From Parvibaculum sp. (GTDB taxonomy: Bacteria; Pseudomonadota; Alphaproteobacteria; Parvibaculales; Parvibaculaceae), in contig JAUSMV010000030.1 of assembly GCA_030645235.1 (NCBI GenBank), positions 1,422,988-1,486,987 on the forward strand: a DNA stretch of 64,000 bases, in the 5' to 3' direction. Position 1 is the first letter of the stretch. Each line of letters opens with the position of its first letter. The position numbers and the translations under genes are program-made. The notes below the pieces were generated by a model that saw only the letters and a list, made by a program, of their open reading frames with translations, did no database searches and had not been told where the DNA came from. Below, piece by piece: positions 37,203-46,789 of this stretch.

Positions 37203-38711
37203 ATGAAACGGACGGGATTGCGGATATTGGCGGGCGCGGGCGCTCTATTGGCGCTGATTGTCATCGTGGTTATAACACGCACAGCGATGATCGATCCGCC
37301 GCCGGTGGTCTTGGCAGCCCTCCCATCGCCGCTGACGCCAGAAGCAACGGCGAGCGCCGCCGAGCACCTGAGTACCGCCATTCGCCTGCCCACCATCTCA
37401 TGGCAGCGCGGCATGACCGGCGCGAAGGCGGATGCGTCCAACAAAGCCTTTGTCGATTTTCGTGAATTTATCACTGCCACTTATCCCATCTTCTCCAAAA
37501 CAGCGACGCGCGAGATTGTGTCGGATTACTCGCTGCTTTTCACATGGCAAGGTTCAGACCCGAGTTTAGAACCCGTTCTTTTCATGTCGCATATGGATGT
37601 GGTGCCGGTGGTGCCAGGCACGGAAGCTGACTGGAAACATGATCCGTTCGGCGGCGAAATTGTCGATGGCGTTATCTGGGGACGTGGCGCGATTGACTGC
37701 AAAGCCTCGTTAATTGCGCTGCTTGAAGCCGCCAACACCCTTATGGCAAAGGGCTATACGCCTAAACGCACCATCCTCTTTGCTTTTGGCCATGATGAAG
37801 AAGTGAGCGGCCTCACGGGCAATCTCAAAATTGCGGAAATGCTGAAAGCGCGGGGCGTCAAGCTCGCTTTTGTTTCGGATGAAGGCGGTATGCTGACCTC
37901 CGGCGTTGTCGGCGGTGTCGAGAACCCTGTTGCCCTTATCGGCATTGCCGAGAAGGGTTACATGACATTGCAGCTCACAACCCATGCGGCAGGCGGCCAT
38001 TCATCCATGCCGCCCACACAAGGCGAAACAGCCATCGGCCGCCTCATCAATGCGATGGACGCTGTGGGCAATGCCCCGTTCAAAAGCGGGGTCGACACGC
38101 CGACGCGCGCCATGCTCGACGCCATTGCGCCCGCGATGCCTTATGTGAACCGCATGGTCTTTGCCAATATGTGGCTCTTTGAACCCATTGTGGTGGCGAC
38201 CATGGCCAAGGACCAGCGCATCGGTGCGGGGCTCCACACGACCATCGCCCCCACCATGATCAAGGCAGGCATCAAGGAAAATGTGCTGCCGCCTGAAGCC
38301 GAAGGGATCATCAATTTTCGTCTGCATCAGCGCGACACGATTGAGAGCGCTACCGCCCATGTGAGGGCTGCGATCAATGACCCTGAAGTGGAAATTGCCA
38401 CCCTTGAGGGCGCTCGGAACGCCTCTGCGGTCTCAAACCTCGACGGGGAGGCCTTCCACCTCATCCGTGACAGCATCAATACCAGCTTCCCCGATGCGCT
38501 TGTCGCGCCTAATCTCACCGTCGCCGCGACCGACAGCCGCCATTACTTGCCTCTGACCGACAATGTCTTCCGCTTTGTGCCTTTGAGGCTGAACGCGAGC
38601 GAATTAGCCGCTTTTCATGCGACCAATGAACGGGTTCCCGTCGCGTCACTGACGGGCGCCGTGGGGTTTTACATATCCATTATGCAAAATATAGACGATC
38701 CCAAGCTCTAG
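37203..38711 (+). CDS. M20-family metallopeptidase with N-terminal membrane anchor
   Basis: The 502-residue product has one hydrophobic N-terminal helix (about 7-27), then a carboxypeptidase S-like M20 domain. Metal ligands and catalytic residues are visible: His130 and Asp132 (MSHMDVVPV), Asp165 (GAIDCKAS), Glu199/Glu200 (GHDEEVSG). A dimerisation domain lies between. ATG 37203 is preferred; a GTG at 37191 in frame is possible. It is transcribed away from chvI. Substrate probably a peptide or acyl-amino acid, not shown. Confidence 0.9.
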   Translation: MKRTGLRILAGAGALLALIVIVVITRTAMIDPPPVVLAALPSPLTPEATASAAEHLSTAIRLPTISWQRGMTGAKADASNKAFVDFREFITATYPIFSKTATREIVSDYSLLFTWQGSDPSLEPVLFMSHMDVVPVVPGTEADWKHDPFGGEIVDGVIWGRGAIDCKASLIALLEAANTLMAKGYTPKRTILFAFGHDEEVSGLTGNLKIAEMLKARGVKLAFVSDEGGMLTSGVVGGVENPVALIGIAEKGYMTLQLTTHAAGGHSSMPPTQGETAIGRLINAMDAVGNAPFKSGVDTPTRAMLDAIAPAMPYVNRMVFANMWLFEPIVVATMAKDQRIGAGLHTTIAPTMIKAGIKENVLPPEAEGIINFRLHQRDTIESATAHVRAAINDPEVEIATLEGARNASAVSNLDGEAFHLIRDSINTSFPDALVAPNLTVAATDSRHYLPLTDNVFRFVPLRLNASELAAFHATNERVPVASLTGAVGFYISIMQNIDDPKL

Positions 38712-38720
38712 TCCGTACCG

Positions 38721-38748
38721 GAGAAGGGTGCGGCCAAGCGCCCTTCTC
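38721..38748 (+). terminator. Possible terminator of the M20 peptidase gene
   Basis: GAGAAGGG (38721-38728) pairs with CCCTTCTC (38741-38748). Only TT follows, so termination may be weak. It begins 9 bases after the stop. Confidence 0.5.
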
Positions 38749-38771
38749 TTAACTGAGTTATCATCATCCCG

Positions 38772-38800
38772 TTGCGCTCATAACGGCTCGCAACTAATGT
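38772..38800 (+). promoter_or_regulatory. Possible promoter and operator of pckA
   Basis: TTGCGC and TAATGT are separated by 17 bases. The same stretch holds an inverted repeat GTTGCG (38771-38776) / CGCAAC (38789-38794), a possible regulator site. ChvI controls pckA in Agrobacterium relatives, so this is a candidate target, but no ChvI box was identified. Confidence 0.35.
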
Positions 38801-38921
38801 GCGCCGGAATTGAGAGATTTCCGGCATTGAGGCTCCAAAGCCTCCGTGACCAATTTGGCTTTGACGGCGAAGTGAAGAGCGTCGGCGAGCTTCATATCAG
38901 GCAGACCCAAGGAGAGACGGC

Positions 38922-40535
38922 GTGAAACAGAGCGGGCCAATCATTAGCAAAAATGGCGTGGAAAAAAGCGGCTTCAAAAATCTAACAGCTGCTTATTGGA
39001 ACTTGCGTCCGGCAGAGCTTTACGAAGAAGCAATCCGCCGCGGCGAAGGTCAGGTAGCCGCCGATGGTCCTTTCGTTGTGAAAACCGGCGTCCATACGGG
39101 CCGCTCCGCCAAAGACAAATTCATTGTCCGCGATGCCACCACTGAGAGCACTGTCTGGTGGGACAATAATAAGTCAATGACACCGGAAGCCTTCGATCTC
39201 CTTCACGCTGATATGCTCAAACATGCCGAAGGCAAAGAGATCTTCATTCAAGACCTCTTTGGCGGCGCCGACGAAACCCACCGACTGCCCACACGCATCT
39301 ATACCGAATACGCCTGGCACTCACTCTTCATCCAGAACCTGCTGATCGAACCCAAGGCATCAGAACTTGCCGACTTCGATCCAAAATTCACCATCATTGA
39401 TCTGCCGAGCTTTGTCGCCGATCCCGCCAAATACGGTGTGCGCACTTCGACCGTCATCGCCTGCAACTTCGCAAAACGTATCGTGCTGATCGCTAATACG
39501 TCCTATGCCGGCGAAATCAAGAAGTCTGTCTTCTCGATGCTGAACTATGATCTGCCCGCCAAGCGCGTGATGCCGATGCATTGCTCGGCCAATGTCGGCC
39601 CCGACGGCGACACAGCGATTTTCTTCGGCCTTTCCGGCACCGGCAAAACAACGCTCTCAGCGGTCGCTTCGCGCACGCTGATCGGCGACGACGAACATGG
39701 CTGGTCGGAAAACGGCGTCTTCAACTTTGAAGGCGGCTGCTATGCCAAGATGATCAAGCTCTCGGCAGAAGCAGAACCGGAAATCTATGCGGTCACCAAG
39801 CGTTTCGGTACGGTGCTCGAAAACGTTGTGATGGACGAGAAGACACGTCTTCTCGATCTCGACAGCGCGGCGCTCGCTGAGAACAGCCGTGGGGCCTATC
39901 CGCTCTCGTTCATTCCGAACGCATCGGACACGGGCCGCGCCCCGCATCCCAAAAACATCATCATGCTGACGGCTGACGCTTTCGGCGTTCTCCCGCCCAT
40001 CGCCAAGCTCACACCAAGCCAGGCCATGTATCACTTCCTGTCAGGTTACACCGCCAAGGTGGCGGGTACTGAAAAAGGCGTGACTGAACCCGAAGCAACG
40101 TTCTCGACCTGCTTCGGCGGTCCCTTCATGTCGCGCCACCCCACAGATTATGGCAATCTGCTGCGGTCACTCATCGCCGAGCACAAAGTCGATTGCTGGC
40201 TCGTCAACACGGGCTGGACCGGCGGCGCCTACGGCACAGGCAAGCGTATGCCGATCAAAGAAACGCGCGCGCTGCTTGCCGCGGCTCTTGATGGCTCGCT
40301 CGCCAATGTTGAATTCCGTCTCGACCCGAATTTCGGCTTCCAGGTGCCTGTGAGCGTACCCGGCGTCGATACGAATATCCTTTCCCCTCGCGACACATGG
40401 GCCGACAAAGCGGCCTATGACGCGCAGGCGCAGAAAGTTGTCAAAATGTTCATCGATAACTTCGTCAAGTTCACCGACAAAGTGGACCCCGAAGTGCGCG
40501 ATGCCGCACCAGGCGCAAAGAAAGCCGCTGAATAA
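38922..40535 (+). CDS. pckA: Phosphoenolpyruvate carboxykinase (ATP)
   Basis: PckA converts oxaloacetate and ATP to PEP, the first step of gluconeogenesis. It has 537 residues, normal for the ATP class. The kinase loop [13 protein letters not shown], the metal-binding region [19 protein letters not shown] and the [11 protein letters not shown] motif are intact. The start is GTG 38922 with AAGGAGAG about 7 bases upstream. Its nearness to chvGI is typical of Rhizobiales. A strong terminator follows. Confidence 0.98.
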   Translation: MKQSGPIISKNGVEKSGFKNLTAAYWNLRPAELYEEAIRRGEGQVAADGPFVVKTGVHTGRSAKDKFIVRDATTESTVWWDNNKSMTPEAFDLLHADMLKHAEGKEIFIQDLFGGADETHRLPTRIYTEYAWHSLFIQNLLIEPKASELADFDPKFTIIDLPSFVADPAKYGVRTSTVIACNFAKRIVLIANTSYAGEIKKSVFSMLNYDLPAKRVMPMHCSANVGPDGDTAIFFGLSGTGKTTLSAVASRTLIGDDEHGWSENGVFNFEGGCYAKMIKLSAEAEPEIYAVTKRFGTVLENVVMDEKTRLLDLDSAALAENSRGAYPLSFIPNASDTGRAPHPKNIIMLTADAFGVLPPIAKLTPSQAMYHFLSGYTAKVAGTEKGVTEPEATFSTCFGGPFMSRHPTDYGNLLRSLIAEHKVDCWLVNTGWTGGAYGTGKRMPIKETRALLAAALDGSLANVEFRLDPNFGFQVPVSVPGVDTNILSPRDTWADKAAYDAQAQKVVKMFIDNFVKFTDKVDPEVRDAAPGAKKAAE

Positions 40536-40558
40536 TTCTTTGAAGCATTTAAGTTCAG

Positions 40559-40590
40559 AAAGGCCGGTCAAATCTGACCGGCCTTTTTTA
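40559..40590 (+). terminator. Intrinsic terminator of pckA
   Basis: The 12-base stem AAAGGCCGGTCA (40559-40570) pairs with TGACCGGCCTTT (40575-40586), loop AATC, followed by more T. The core is the same as in the trxA terminator. Confidence 0.92.
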
Positions 40591-40674
40591 TTGGCCAAAT
40601 CACACGTCAGCCCTTACGATCTGTATGCGTCATATTTTATGCGGCGGGCACTGTGTTCGCAATCGGGGGATCAG

Positions 40675-41100
40675 TTGAATTTCAAGTTTTTAGCATTAGG
40701 GCTCGTGCTCACATTCATTGCGGGCATAGCGGGCTGTTCTTCTCCGCATAGTCCGGTTTCAACCAAACGTTACGAAGTTACTCCGGTTGCGCCGAGCCAG
40801 ACCTATGCCGCCCACACAAACAAAATATGGGTGACGGAAGCGGACCTGCCTGCCAATGTTAAGTATGAAGTCATACAAAAGATTGACGTCGGCTCCAAAT
40901 GGTATGGCGACGTGGAAAGGCTCAACCCGCATTTTGCCAAACTCGCGCGCAAAGCGGGGGCCGATGCGGTGATCCGCGTGACAACATGGCATTCGCCCAG
41001 CGGGTTCTCATGGGCTGCACCGCAGGGACAAGGCTATGCCGTCAAAATCATTTCACCGAAGGATTTTGACCTGACCAGCCTCGCTGGCGGCTGGTTCTAA
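40675..41100 (+). CDS. Small lipoprotein of unknown function
   Basis: A TTG start at 40675, with GGGGGA just upstream, gives 141 residues with a lipoprotein signal (hydrophobic helix then IAGC). The mature part contains a compact domain (VKYEVIQKIDVGSKWYGD ... AGADAVIRVTTWHSPSGFSW). The repeated-residue pattern resembles small YbjQ/SHOCT-type envelope proteins, but I cannot assign a family. In-frame starts further upstream run back into the pckA terminator and are rejected. It converges with the WYL gene, overlapping its end by 4 bases. Confidence 0.65.
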   Translation: MNFKFLALGLVLTFIAGIAGCSSPHSPVSTKRYEVTPVAPSQTYAAHTNKIWVTEADLPANVKYEVIQKIDVGSKWYGDVERLNPHFAKLARKAGADAVIRVTTWHSPSGFSWAAPQGQGYAVKIISPKDFDLTSLAGGWF

Positions 41101-41798
41101 CCGGGTGGTCCCTGTTCCGAGGGCCGCGCCACGAAATCTTCAATTGTTTTTCCGACCTCGTCGCGGAACACGTCCTGCGTGACGGAGACACTTTCAAAGC
41201 GCTCAATACGAAAGGTGCGAAAGTCATTTCGCAATTCGCACCAGCTTGCCAGCATCCAGAAGGGGCCAAAGAAAGCGAGGCCGAGCGGGCGCAGTGTTCT
41301 TGTTGTTGTTTCATCACCCAATGATTTGTACATCACTTTGATTTTGCGGCGCTCGCGGATCGCACGGCGCAGCGGCGTGAGATGGACGTTGACGCGCGTC
41401 TTGTCATGCATGCGCGTGGGCGTGACGGTGATGTGGGACGCTTTTGAAGCTTCTTCCAAACGTGCGGGCAGCACGGCGCGGATTTTGGAGAGCGCTGCGT
41501 CGGCAGCCTGGGTGAAACTCGTATCGCCCCAGGCGCGCACCATACGTGCGCCGAAAACAAGCGCTTCAATCTCGTCTTCTGTGAACATCAAAGGCGGCAG
41601 CTCATAGCCTGAACGCAGCATGTAACCGAGCCCTGCCTCGCCCTCGATGGGGACGCGGCTTGCCTGCAAGTCGGCCACATCGCGGTAGATGGTGCGCACC
41701 GAGACCTCCAGATGTGTCGCAAGGTCCTGCGCGGTCACCACCTGCTTGTGGCGACGCAGATATTCGATGATGTCAAACAGCCGGTCAGCACGACGCAT
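41097..41798 (-). CDS. YafY-type transcriptional regulator (HTH plus WYL domain)
   Basis: This 233-residue regulator has an N-terminal winged helix (RADRLFDIIEYLRRHKQVVT, recognition helix in VSVRTIYRDVADL) and a C-terminal WYL-like ligand domain (RPLGLAFFGPFWMLASWCEL, FRTFRIERF). WYL regulators sense nucleotide-type or other small ligands. It is divergent from the GST-like gene, with a clear palindrome between, so it likely controls both. Confidence 0.92.
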   Translation of the reverse strand: MRRADRLFDIIEYLRRHKQVVTAQDLATHLEVSVRTIYRDVADLQASRVPIEGEAGLGYMLRSGYELPPLMFTEDEIEALVFGARMVRAWGDTSFTQAADAALSKIRAVLPARLEEASKASHITVTPTRMHDKTRVNVHLTPLRRAIRERRKIKVMYKSLGDETTTRTLRPLGLAFFGPFWMLASWCELRNDFRTFRIERFESVSVTQDVFRDEVGKTIEDFVARPSEQGPPG

Positions 41799-41837
41799 GG
41801 ATGCTCTCCTCTATTTCGACAGCCTACGAAAAGGCTG

Positions 41838-41855
41838 CTGACACCATGTTGTCAG
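41838..41855. promoter_or_regulatory. Palindromic operator between the WYL regulator and GST-like gene
   Basis: CTGACA-N6-TGTCAG forms an inverted repeat in the 102-base divergent gap. A further half-site CTGTCAG follows at 41860-41866. It suits a dimeric YafY-type regulator acting on both promoters. Confidence 0.6.
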
Positions 41856-41900
41856 TAGGCTGTCAGTATATTGGCAATCAGTCCACCAAGGGAGAGAACC

Positions 41901-42629
41901 ATGATCCGCATTTTTATCTTTGAACCACTTCTCGCAGGTACCCCCAATCCCGGGCCCTTCTGCATCAAGCTCGAAACGGCACTGCGGCTCGCGGGTATCC
42001 CTTACGAGACGTCTTACACGACGAACCCCAGTCAGGGACCGAAGCTGAAAGTACCGTTTGCCGAAATCGACGGGCGCCGCATGGGAGATTCGACGCTCAT
42101 TCTGAATCATCTGAAAAGCGTCGTGCGGTTTGATCTTGACGTAAAACTCTCACCTGCTGAGCGCGGCCAGTCCCATGCGCTGCAACGTCTGATCGAGGAA
42201 CGGCTTTACTTTGTGGTCCTCTATTCACGCTGGATGGAAGATGCCAATTGGGTGGTCATTAAAGGCCTTTACTTCGGCATGATGCCCCTGCCGCTTCGCC
42301 ACCTCGTGCCGCGCCTTGCGCGCAAAAGCGTCCGGAACACGCTCCACGCACAAGGTATGGGACGGCACAAGCGTGATGAGATTTATGCGCTCGGTGCCGC
42401 CGACCTCAATGCGATGAGCGACATGCTCGGCGACAAACCGTTCTTCTTCGGCGCGGAGCCGAGCATGGCCGATACAAGTGCTTACGCGATGCTCATCACC
42501 ATTATCGGGCCTTCACTGCAAAGCCCACTGAAACAGGCTGCCCTCAGCCATCCCAATCTTGTCGCTTATACGGAACGTATGGGTGAGCTTTATGCGGGAG
42601 CCGGTCGGAAGTTGAAACTCGCAGCGTGA
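41901..42629 (+). CDS. GST-like protein (metaxin/Fax-type N-terminal domain)
   Basis: This 242-residue protein has a thioredoxin-like N-terminal domain (FCIKLETALRLAGIPYE, cis-Pro in KVPFAEID, GDSTLIL) and a helical C-terminal domain (KPFFFGAEPSMADTSAYAML). This fits the GST family branch near Tom37/failed-axon proteins. AGGGAGAG precedes ATG 41901. It is divergent from the WYL regulator and probably its target. Confidence 0.87.
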   Translation: MIRIFIFEPLLAGTPNPGPFCIKLETALRLAGIPYETSYTTNPSQGPKLKVPFAEIDGRRMGDSTLILNHLKSVVRFDLDVKLSPAERGQSHALQRLIEERLYFVVLYSRWMEDANWVVIKGLYFGMMPLPLRHLVPRLARKSVRNTLHAQGMGRHKRDEIYALGAADLNAMSDMLGDKPFFFGAEPSMADTSAYAMLITIIGPSLQSPLKQAALSHPNLVAYTERMGELYAGAGRKLKLAA

Positions 42630-42665
42630 CTGCGGGCCGCGCGCTCAGCCTTGCGATGCCCTCCC

Positions 42666-43037
42666 CTAACCCGTCGCAAGGTTGAGTGCGCGTTCGACCA
42701 ACGCGCCGCCGAGCCATGAGCCGAGCGGAAGTGCGAGATAGAGGCAAAAGCGGACAATGGTGCCGATATCGAGCGGCCATTCGCGCACGCGTTCAAGATG
42801 TTCTTCCAAGGCCAGTAATGCCGTGAGGTGGGCGGCGACGTCGGTATCTTCATTTTTGATAAATGCAAGTCGCTTCGTGGCGATCTCGCCGCGCAGTCTT
42901 TTCAGTTCCAAATTCTTGGCGTTATCGATCAGCACATGAACGCGCCACATGGGCGCGGCAAAGACGAAAGTGGCGAAGGCCATCAACGCAAAAATCAATA
43001 TCCAGAAAAAACCCGATGCGCCCTGACCAAAGAGCAT
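42666..43037 (-). CDS. C-terminal part of a split membrane protein
   Basis: A 123-residue ORF with two hydrophobic segments around a charged helical stretch (NAKNLELKRLRGEIATKRLA). It is in the same frame as the 226-residue ORF at 43065-43745. Nine sense codons separate this ATG from the TAG at 43065-43067 that ends the upstream ORF, and those codons spell a hydrophobic helix (LAASAIVFL). The two are best read as one gene of about 359 codons broken by a single stop. Whether this part is made on its own is doubtful. Confidence 0.5.
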   Translation of the reverse strand: MLFGQGASGFFWILIFALMAFATFVFAAPMWRVHVLIDNAKNLELKRLRGEIATKRLAFIKNEDTDVAAHLTALLALEEHLERVREWPLDIGTIVRFCLYLALPLGSWLGGALVERALNLATG

Positions 43038-43064
43038 GAGAAAGACAATGGCGCTGGCAGCAAG

Positions 43065-43745
43065 CTAGGGTAATGCGCGGCGCAGCGCAATGCGGCCCAG
43101 ACCATCGAGCTTGCCGATGTCGAAGAAATCAATTTCCAGCCGGTGGTCCAGATTGCGCAGGAGCGAGATCGTGTCGCCGCGTGAATAGGAAACATTGCGA
43201 AAGATCTGCACGAAGAGTGCGAGCGTCATCAGGATGAACCAGTAATTTGTCAGCGTCGCGTTGAACGGGTTCACAGGATGACCATCGGGCTGATAGACAA
43301 GATTATAAAAGACAGCACCAACGAAAATACCGAGAAGGCCATAGCGCATAGCTTTGGCGCGTGTCTGTTTTGTCGGCCCGAAGGCGAGGCCTGCCAGATG
43401 GCTCTCCTCAACCGCGAGGCCTGATGCTTTGAGTCCCCGCAAGTCGGCAAGATTGGTAAGGCGGCTATATTCAGCGACGCCGAAAATTGTGCCCCAGAGA
43501 AGCGCCATACACAACGCTGTCCATGCATCAGCCGTAAGCGTCGCGTCATCGCCCTCAACAATGATGAGCGGGAGCTCGTTCCACCAAATGCATATGATGA
43601 AAGAGGAAAAGACCAGAACTGCGATAAGGGCGGCACTCATCCAGACATTAAGGGGACTGGCACGCATCAGCGCCGTTTCCCACGAAAAACGCCTGTCTGT
43701 TCTGGTCTCCGTTGTGGCGCTGTCTATCTCGACCGCTTCGCTCAT
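43065..43745 (-). CDS. N-terminal part of a split membrane protein (in-frame TAG)
   Basis: This is a 226-residue membrane protein with about four hydrophobic segments (such as ALIAVLVFSSFIICIW and LLGIFVGAVFYNLVY). It ends at TAG 43065-43067, just where the final region IDFFDIGKLDGLGRIALRRA would lead into the next helix. Past the TAG the frame stays open for another 132 codons. A change from TGG or CAG to TAG would explain this. It lies 9 bases downstream of polA on the same strand. Family unknown. Confidence 0.65.
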   Translation of the reverse strand: MSEAVEIDSATTETRTDRRFSWETALMRASPLNVWMSAALIAVLVFSSFIICIWWNELPLIIVEGDDATLTADAWTALCMALLWGTIFGVAEYSRLTNLADLRGLKASGLAVEESHLAGLAFGPTKQTRAKAMRYGLLGIFVGAVFYNLVYQPDGHPVNPFNATLTNYWFILMTLALFVQIFRNVSYSRGDTISLLRNLDHRLEIDFFDIGKLDGLGRIALRRALP

Positions 43746-43754
43746 CTCATTTTC

Positions 43755-46667
43755 CTAGTGCGCTTCATCCCAATTGTCGGCGGCACGTGCATCAACTTCC
43801 AGCGGCACTGTGAGCGTCAATGCCGGCGCACAGGCGTTAATCATTACGGATGACACGAGCTTGGCCGTTTTTTCGGTCTCGCTTTCCGGCGCTTCAAATA
43901 TCAACTCGTCATGCACTTGCAAGAGCATACGCGCTTTGAGTTTGGCGTCGGCCAAAGCGTCCGGCATGCGGATCATGGCGCGACGGATGATGTCGGCGGC
44001 GGAGCCCTGAATGGGCGCGTTGATCGCCGCGCGTTCCATGAAGCTCCGCTCGGCACCGTTTTTGGAATGGATTGCAGGGAGATGGATGCGGCGATCAAAG
44101 ATTGTCTCGACATAGCCATTTTCATGAGCCGATTTCTTCGTCTCATCCATGTAAGCGCGGATGCCGGGAAAGCGGGTAAAATAGCGCTCTATATAGTCGG
44201 CGGCTTCGCCGCGCGAAATACCGAGTTGATTGGCAAGGCCAAAAGCGGAAATGCCATAGATGATGCCGAAATTAATCGCCTTGGCACGACGGCGCACCGA
44301 CGGGTCCATATTTTTCACCGGCACGCCGAACATTTCAGACGCCGTCATCGCATGAATATCGAGACCATCGGCGAAGGCCTGACGCAGCGACGTGATATCG
44401 GCGATGTGAGCGAGAAGCCGCAACTCAATCTGACTGTAGTCCGCCGAGATGAGCTTATTGCCTTTCTCCGCCACAAAGGCCGTGCGGATTTTGCGACCGT
44501 CTTCGGTACGAACCGGAATGTTTTGTAAGTTCGGGTCGGAAGATGACAGACGACCCGTCGTCGTTGATGCCAGCGAATAAGACGTATGGACACGGCCTGT
44601 TTCAGGATGAATGAAAGCGGGCAGCGCATCCGTGTAGGTGCTCTTCAACTTCGCCAGCCCGCGCCAGTCGAGCACGCGCTGCGGCAATTCATGACCGGCG
44701 AGCGCTAATGCCTCAAGCGCGTCGCTGTCTGTGGACCATGCGCCGGTCTTGGTTTTGCGGCCACCTTCGAGCGACATTTTATCGAAAAGGATTTCGCCCA
44801 ATTGCTTGGGTGAGCCGATGTTAAATTTTTCACCGGCCAGCGCATAGGCCTCGTCTTCATATTGCGCCATCTTTTGCGCAAAGTCGGCAGACAGGCGCGC
44901 CAACACCGCGCGATCCACTTTGACACCGGCGCGTTCCATATCGCGCAGCACGGGCACAAGCGGGCGTTCCAATGTTTCGTAAAGCGTGACTTTATGCTCG
45001 GATACAAGACGGGGTTTCAATGCGTACCAGAGGCGCAGCGTCACATCAGCATCTTCGGCGGCGTAAGCGACCGCCTTGTCCACCGGCACCTGATCAAAGG
45101 TGATGCGTGCCTTGCCTGTGCCGGTGACTTCGGAAAATGAAATGGGCTTGTGACCCAGATGCAATTCAGAAAGCTCGTCCATGCCGTGACCGTGAAGGCC
45201 CGCATCAAGCGCATAGGACATGAGCATTGTGTCATCAAGGGTTGTCAGACGAAGCCCGTGCTGTTCAAACACAAGAAGATCAAACTTAATGTTCTGTCCG
45301 ACTTTGAGAACAGACATGTCTTCAAAGAGCGGCTTCAGCGCGGCTATCGCCTGGCGCAGCGGAATTTGTTCGACCTCATTGGCCGCGCCAAAATCGAGCC
45401 CGCCTGCACCTGCGCCATGTTGCAGCGGCACGTAAGCTGCCTCACCCGGCGTGATGCACATGGAAAAGCCGACAAGACGCGCCTGCATCGGGTCAAGACT
45501 GTCCGTTTCGCAGTCAATGGCGACGAGACCCGCCGCCCGCGCGCGCGCAACCCAGCCTTCGAGATCTGCAAGTTTCGTCACTGTGATATGTTTAGCTTCA
45601 CTCATTGGCGGGTTGGTGTCGAAAGCGGGTTTGCCAGTGGCGGCTTTCGCGGGCTTCGCTTTGGCGGCAGTTGCGACCTTCGTCTCGTCACTCACCGCAT
45701 GAGAAGCGGCGGGTGCTATCGTTTCAAGATCGAGACCGGCTTTGGATGCCACGCGTTTTGTGAGTGTGGTAAATTCCATCGCGCGCAAAAAAGCGATGAG
45801 GCGCTCAGGGTCCGGCGAGTGAATACCTGTGTCCTCAACAGGGACTTCAAGCGGCACATTGTCTTCGAGCGTGACGAGACGCTTTGAAATGCGGGCTTGT
45901 TCCGCAAACTGAATGAGATTTTCACGTCGCTTGGGTTGTTTGATTTCAGGCGCTTTGGCGAGCAGCGTTTCGAGATCACCATAGAGATTGATCAGTTCCG
46001 CCGCTGTCTTGATACCAATGCCCGGCACGCCCGGCACATTGTCAACCGCATCACCTGCCAGCGCCTGCACCTCGATCACCTTGTTGGGCGGTACCCCAAA
46101 TTTTTCCATGACCTCAGCATAGGAGATAGTTTTCATCTTCATCGTGTCGAGCATGTCCACTTCGTCGGTGACAAGCTGCATCAGGTCTTTATCGGATGAG
46201 ACGATGGTGACGCGGGCGCCTGCTTCACGCGCAATGCGGGCGTAAGTGGCAATAAGATCATCTGCCTCATAGCCCCGCATTTCGATCGAGGGGACAGAAA
46301 AGGCGCGCACAGCATCACGCACCAGCGCAAACTGAGGTTTTAGATCTTCCGGCGTTTCGGGGCGATGGGCTTTGTATTCGGGATAAAAATCATTGCGGAA
46401 GGTTTTGGCGGAGGCGTCAAAAATGACGGCTAGATGCGTCGGCTCAAACTCATCCTTCGTATCTTCGATGAGTTTGTAGAGCATATTGCAAAAGCCCGAC
46501 ACCGCGCCCACGGGCATGCCGTCTGATTTGCGCGTGAGCGGCGGCAACGCATGATAGGCGCGGAAAATATAGCCCGACCCGTCGACCAGAAAGAGATGAT
46601 CGCCTTTTTTGAGCGGGCGGGGGGCAATTGCTTCAACCATATTTCTATCCGTTTTACTCTTCGTCAT
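43755..46667 (-). CDS. polA: DNA polymerase I
   Basis: PolA replaces RNA primers and fills repair gaps. All three domains are present in about 970 residues: the 5'-3' nuclease (FLVDGSGYIFRAYHAL), the 3'-5' proofreading domain with its DxE intact (VAIDCETDSLDP), and the polymerase with motif A SADYSQIELRLLAHIAD, motif B RRRAKAINFGIIYG and motif C LQVHDELIFE. Start: ATG 46667 or 46640; the frame runs open further upstream without similarity. It is divergent from the ABC ATPase gene. Confidence 0.97.
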   Translation of the reverse strand: MTKSKTDRNMVEAIAPRPLKKGDHLFLVDGSGYIFRAYHALPPLTRKSDGMPVGAVSGFCNMLYKLIEDTKDEFEPTHLAVIFDASAKTFRNDFYPEYKAHRPETPEDLKPQFALVRDAVRAFSVPSIEMRGYEADDLIATYARIAREAGARVTIVSSDKDLMQLVTDEVDMLDTMKMKTISYAEVMEKFGVPPNKVIEVQALAGDAVDNVPGVPGIGIKTAAELINLYGDLETLLAKAPEIKQPKRRENLIQFAEQARISKRLVTLEDNVPLEVPVEDTGIHSPDPERLIAFLRAMEFTTLTKRVASKAGLDLETIAPAASHAVSDETKVATAAKAKPAKAATGKPAFDTNPPMSEAKHITVTKLADLEGWVARARAAGLVAIDCETDSLDPMQARLVGFSMCITPGEAAYVPLQHGAGAGGLDFGAANEVEQIPLRQAIAALKPLFEDMSVLKVGQNIKFDLLVFEQHGLRLTTLDDTMLMSYALDAGLHGHGMDELSELHLGHKPISFSEVTGTGKARITFDQVPVDKAVAYAAEDADVTLRLWYALKPRLVSEHKVTLYETLERPLVPVLRDMERAGVKVDRAVLARLSADFAQKMAQYEDEAYALAGEKFNIGSPKQLGEILFDKMSLEGGRKTKTGAWSTDSDALEALALAGHELPQRVLDWRGLAKLKSTYTDALPAFIHPETGRVHTSYSLASTTTGRLSSSDPNLQNIPVRTEDGRKIRTAFVAEKGNKLISADYSQIELRLLAHIADITSLRQAFADGLDIHAMTASEMFGVPVKNMDPSVRRRAKAINFGIIYGISAFGLANQLGISRGEAADYIERYFTRFPGIRAYMDETKKSAHENGYVETIFDRRIHLPAIHSKNGAERSFMERAAINAPIQGSAADIIRRAMIRMPDALADAKLKARMLLQVHDELIFEAPESETEKTAKLVSSVMINACAPALTLTVPLEVDARAADNWDEAH

Positions 46668-46789
46668 GCGCCGGAGAGTACCTATATAACAAAGCGACGC
46701 GGTCCCATGTTTGACCCCGTTCCCCGCAAAATGGTACCACCTTGCTGACGGCCTCCAAGGCCTCACGCACTCTACAGAAGAGCCGTCCA

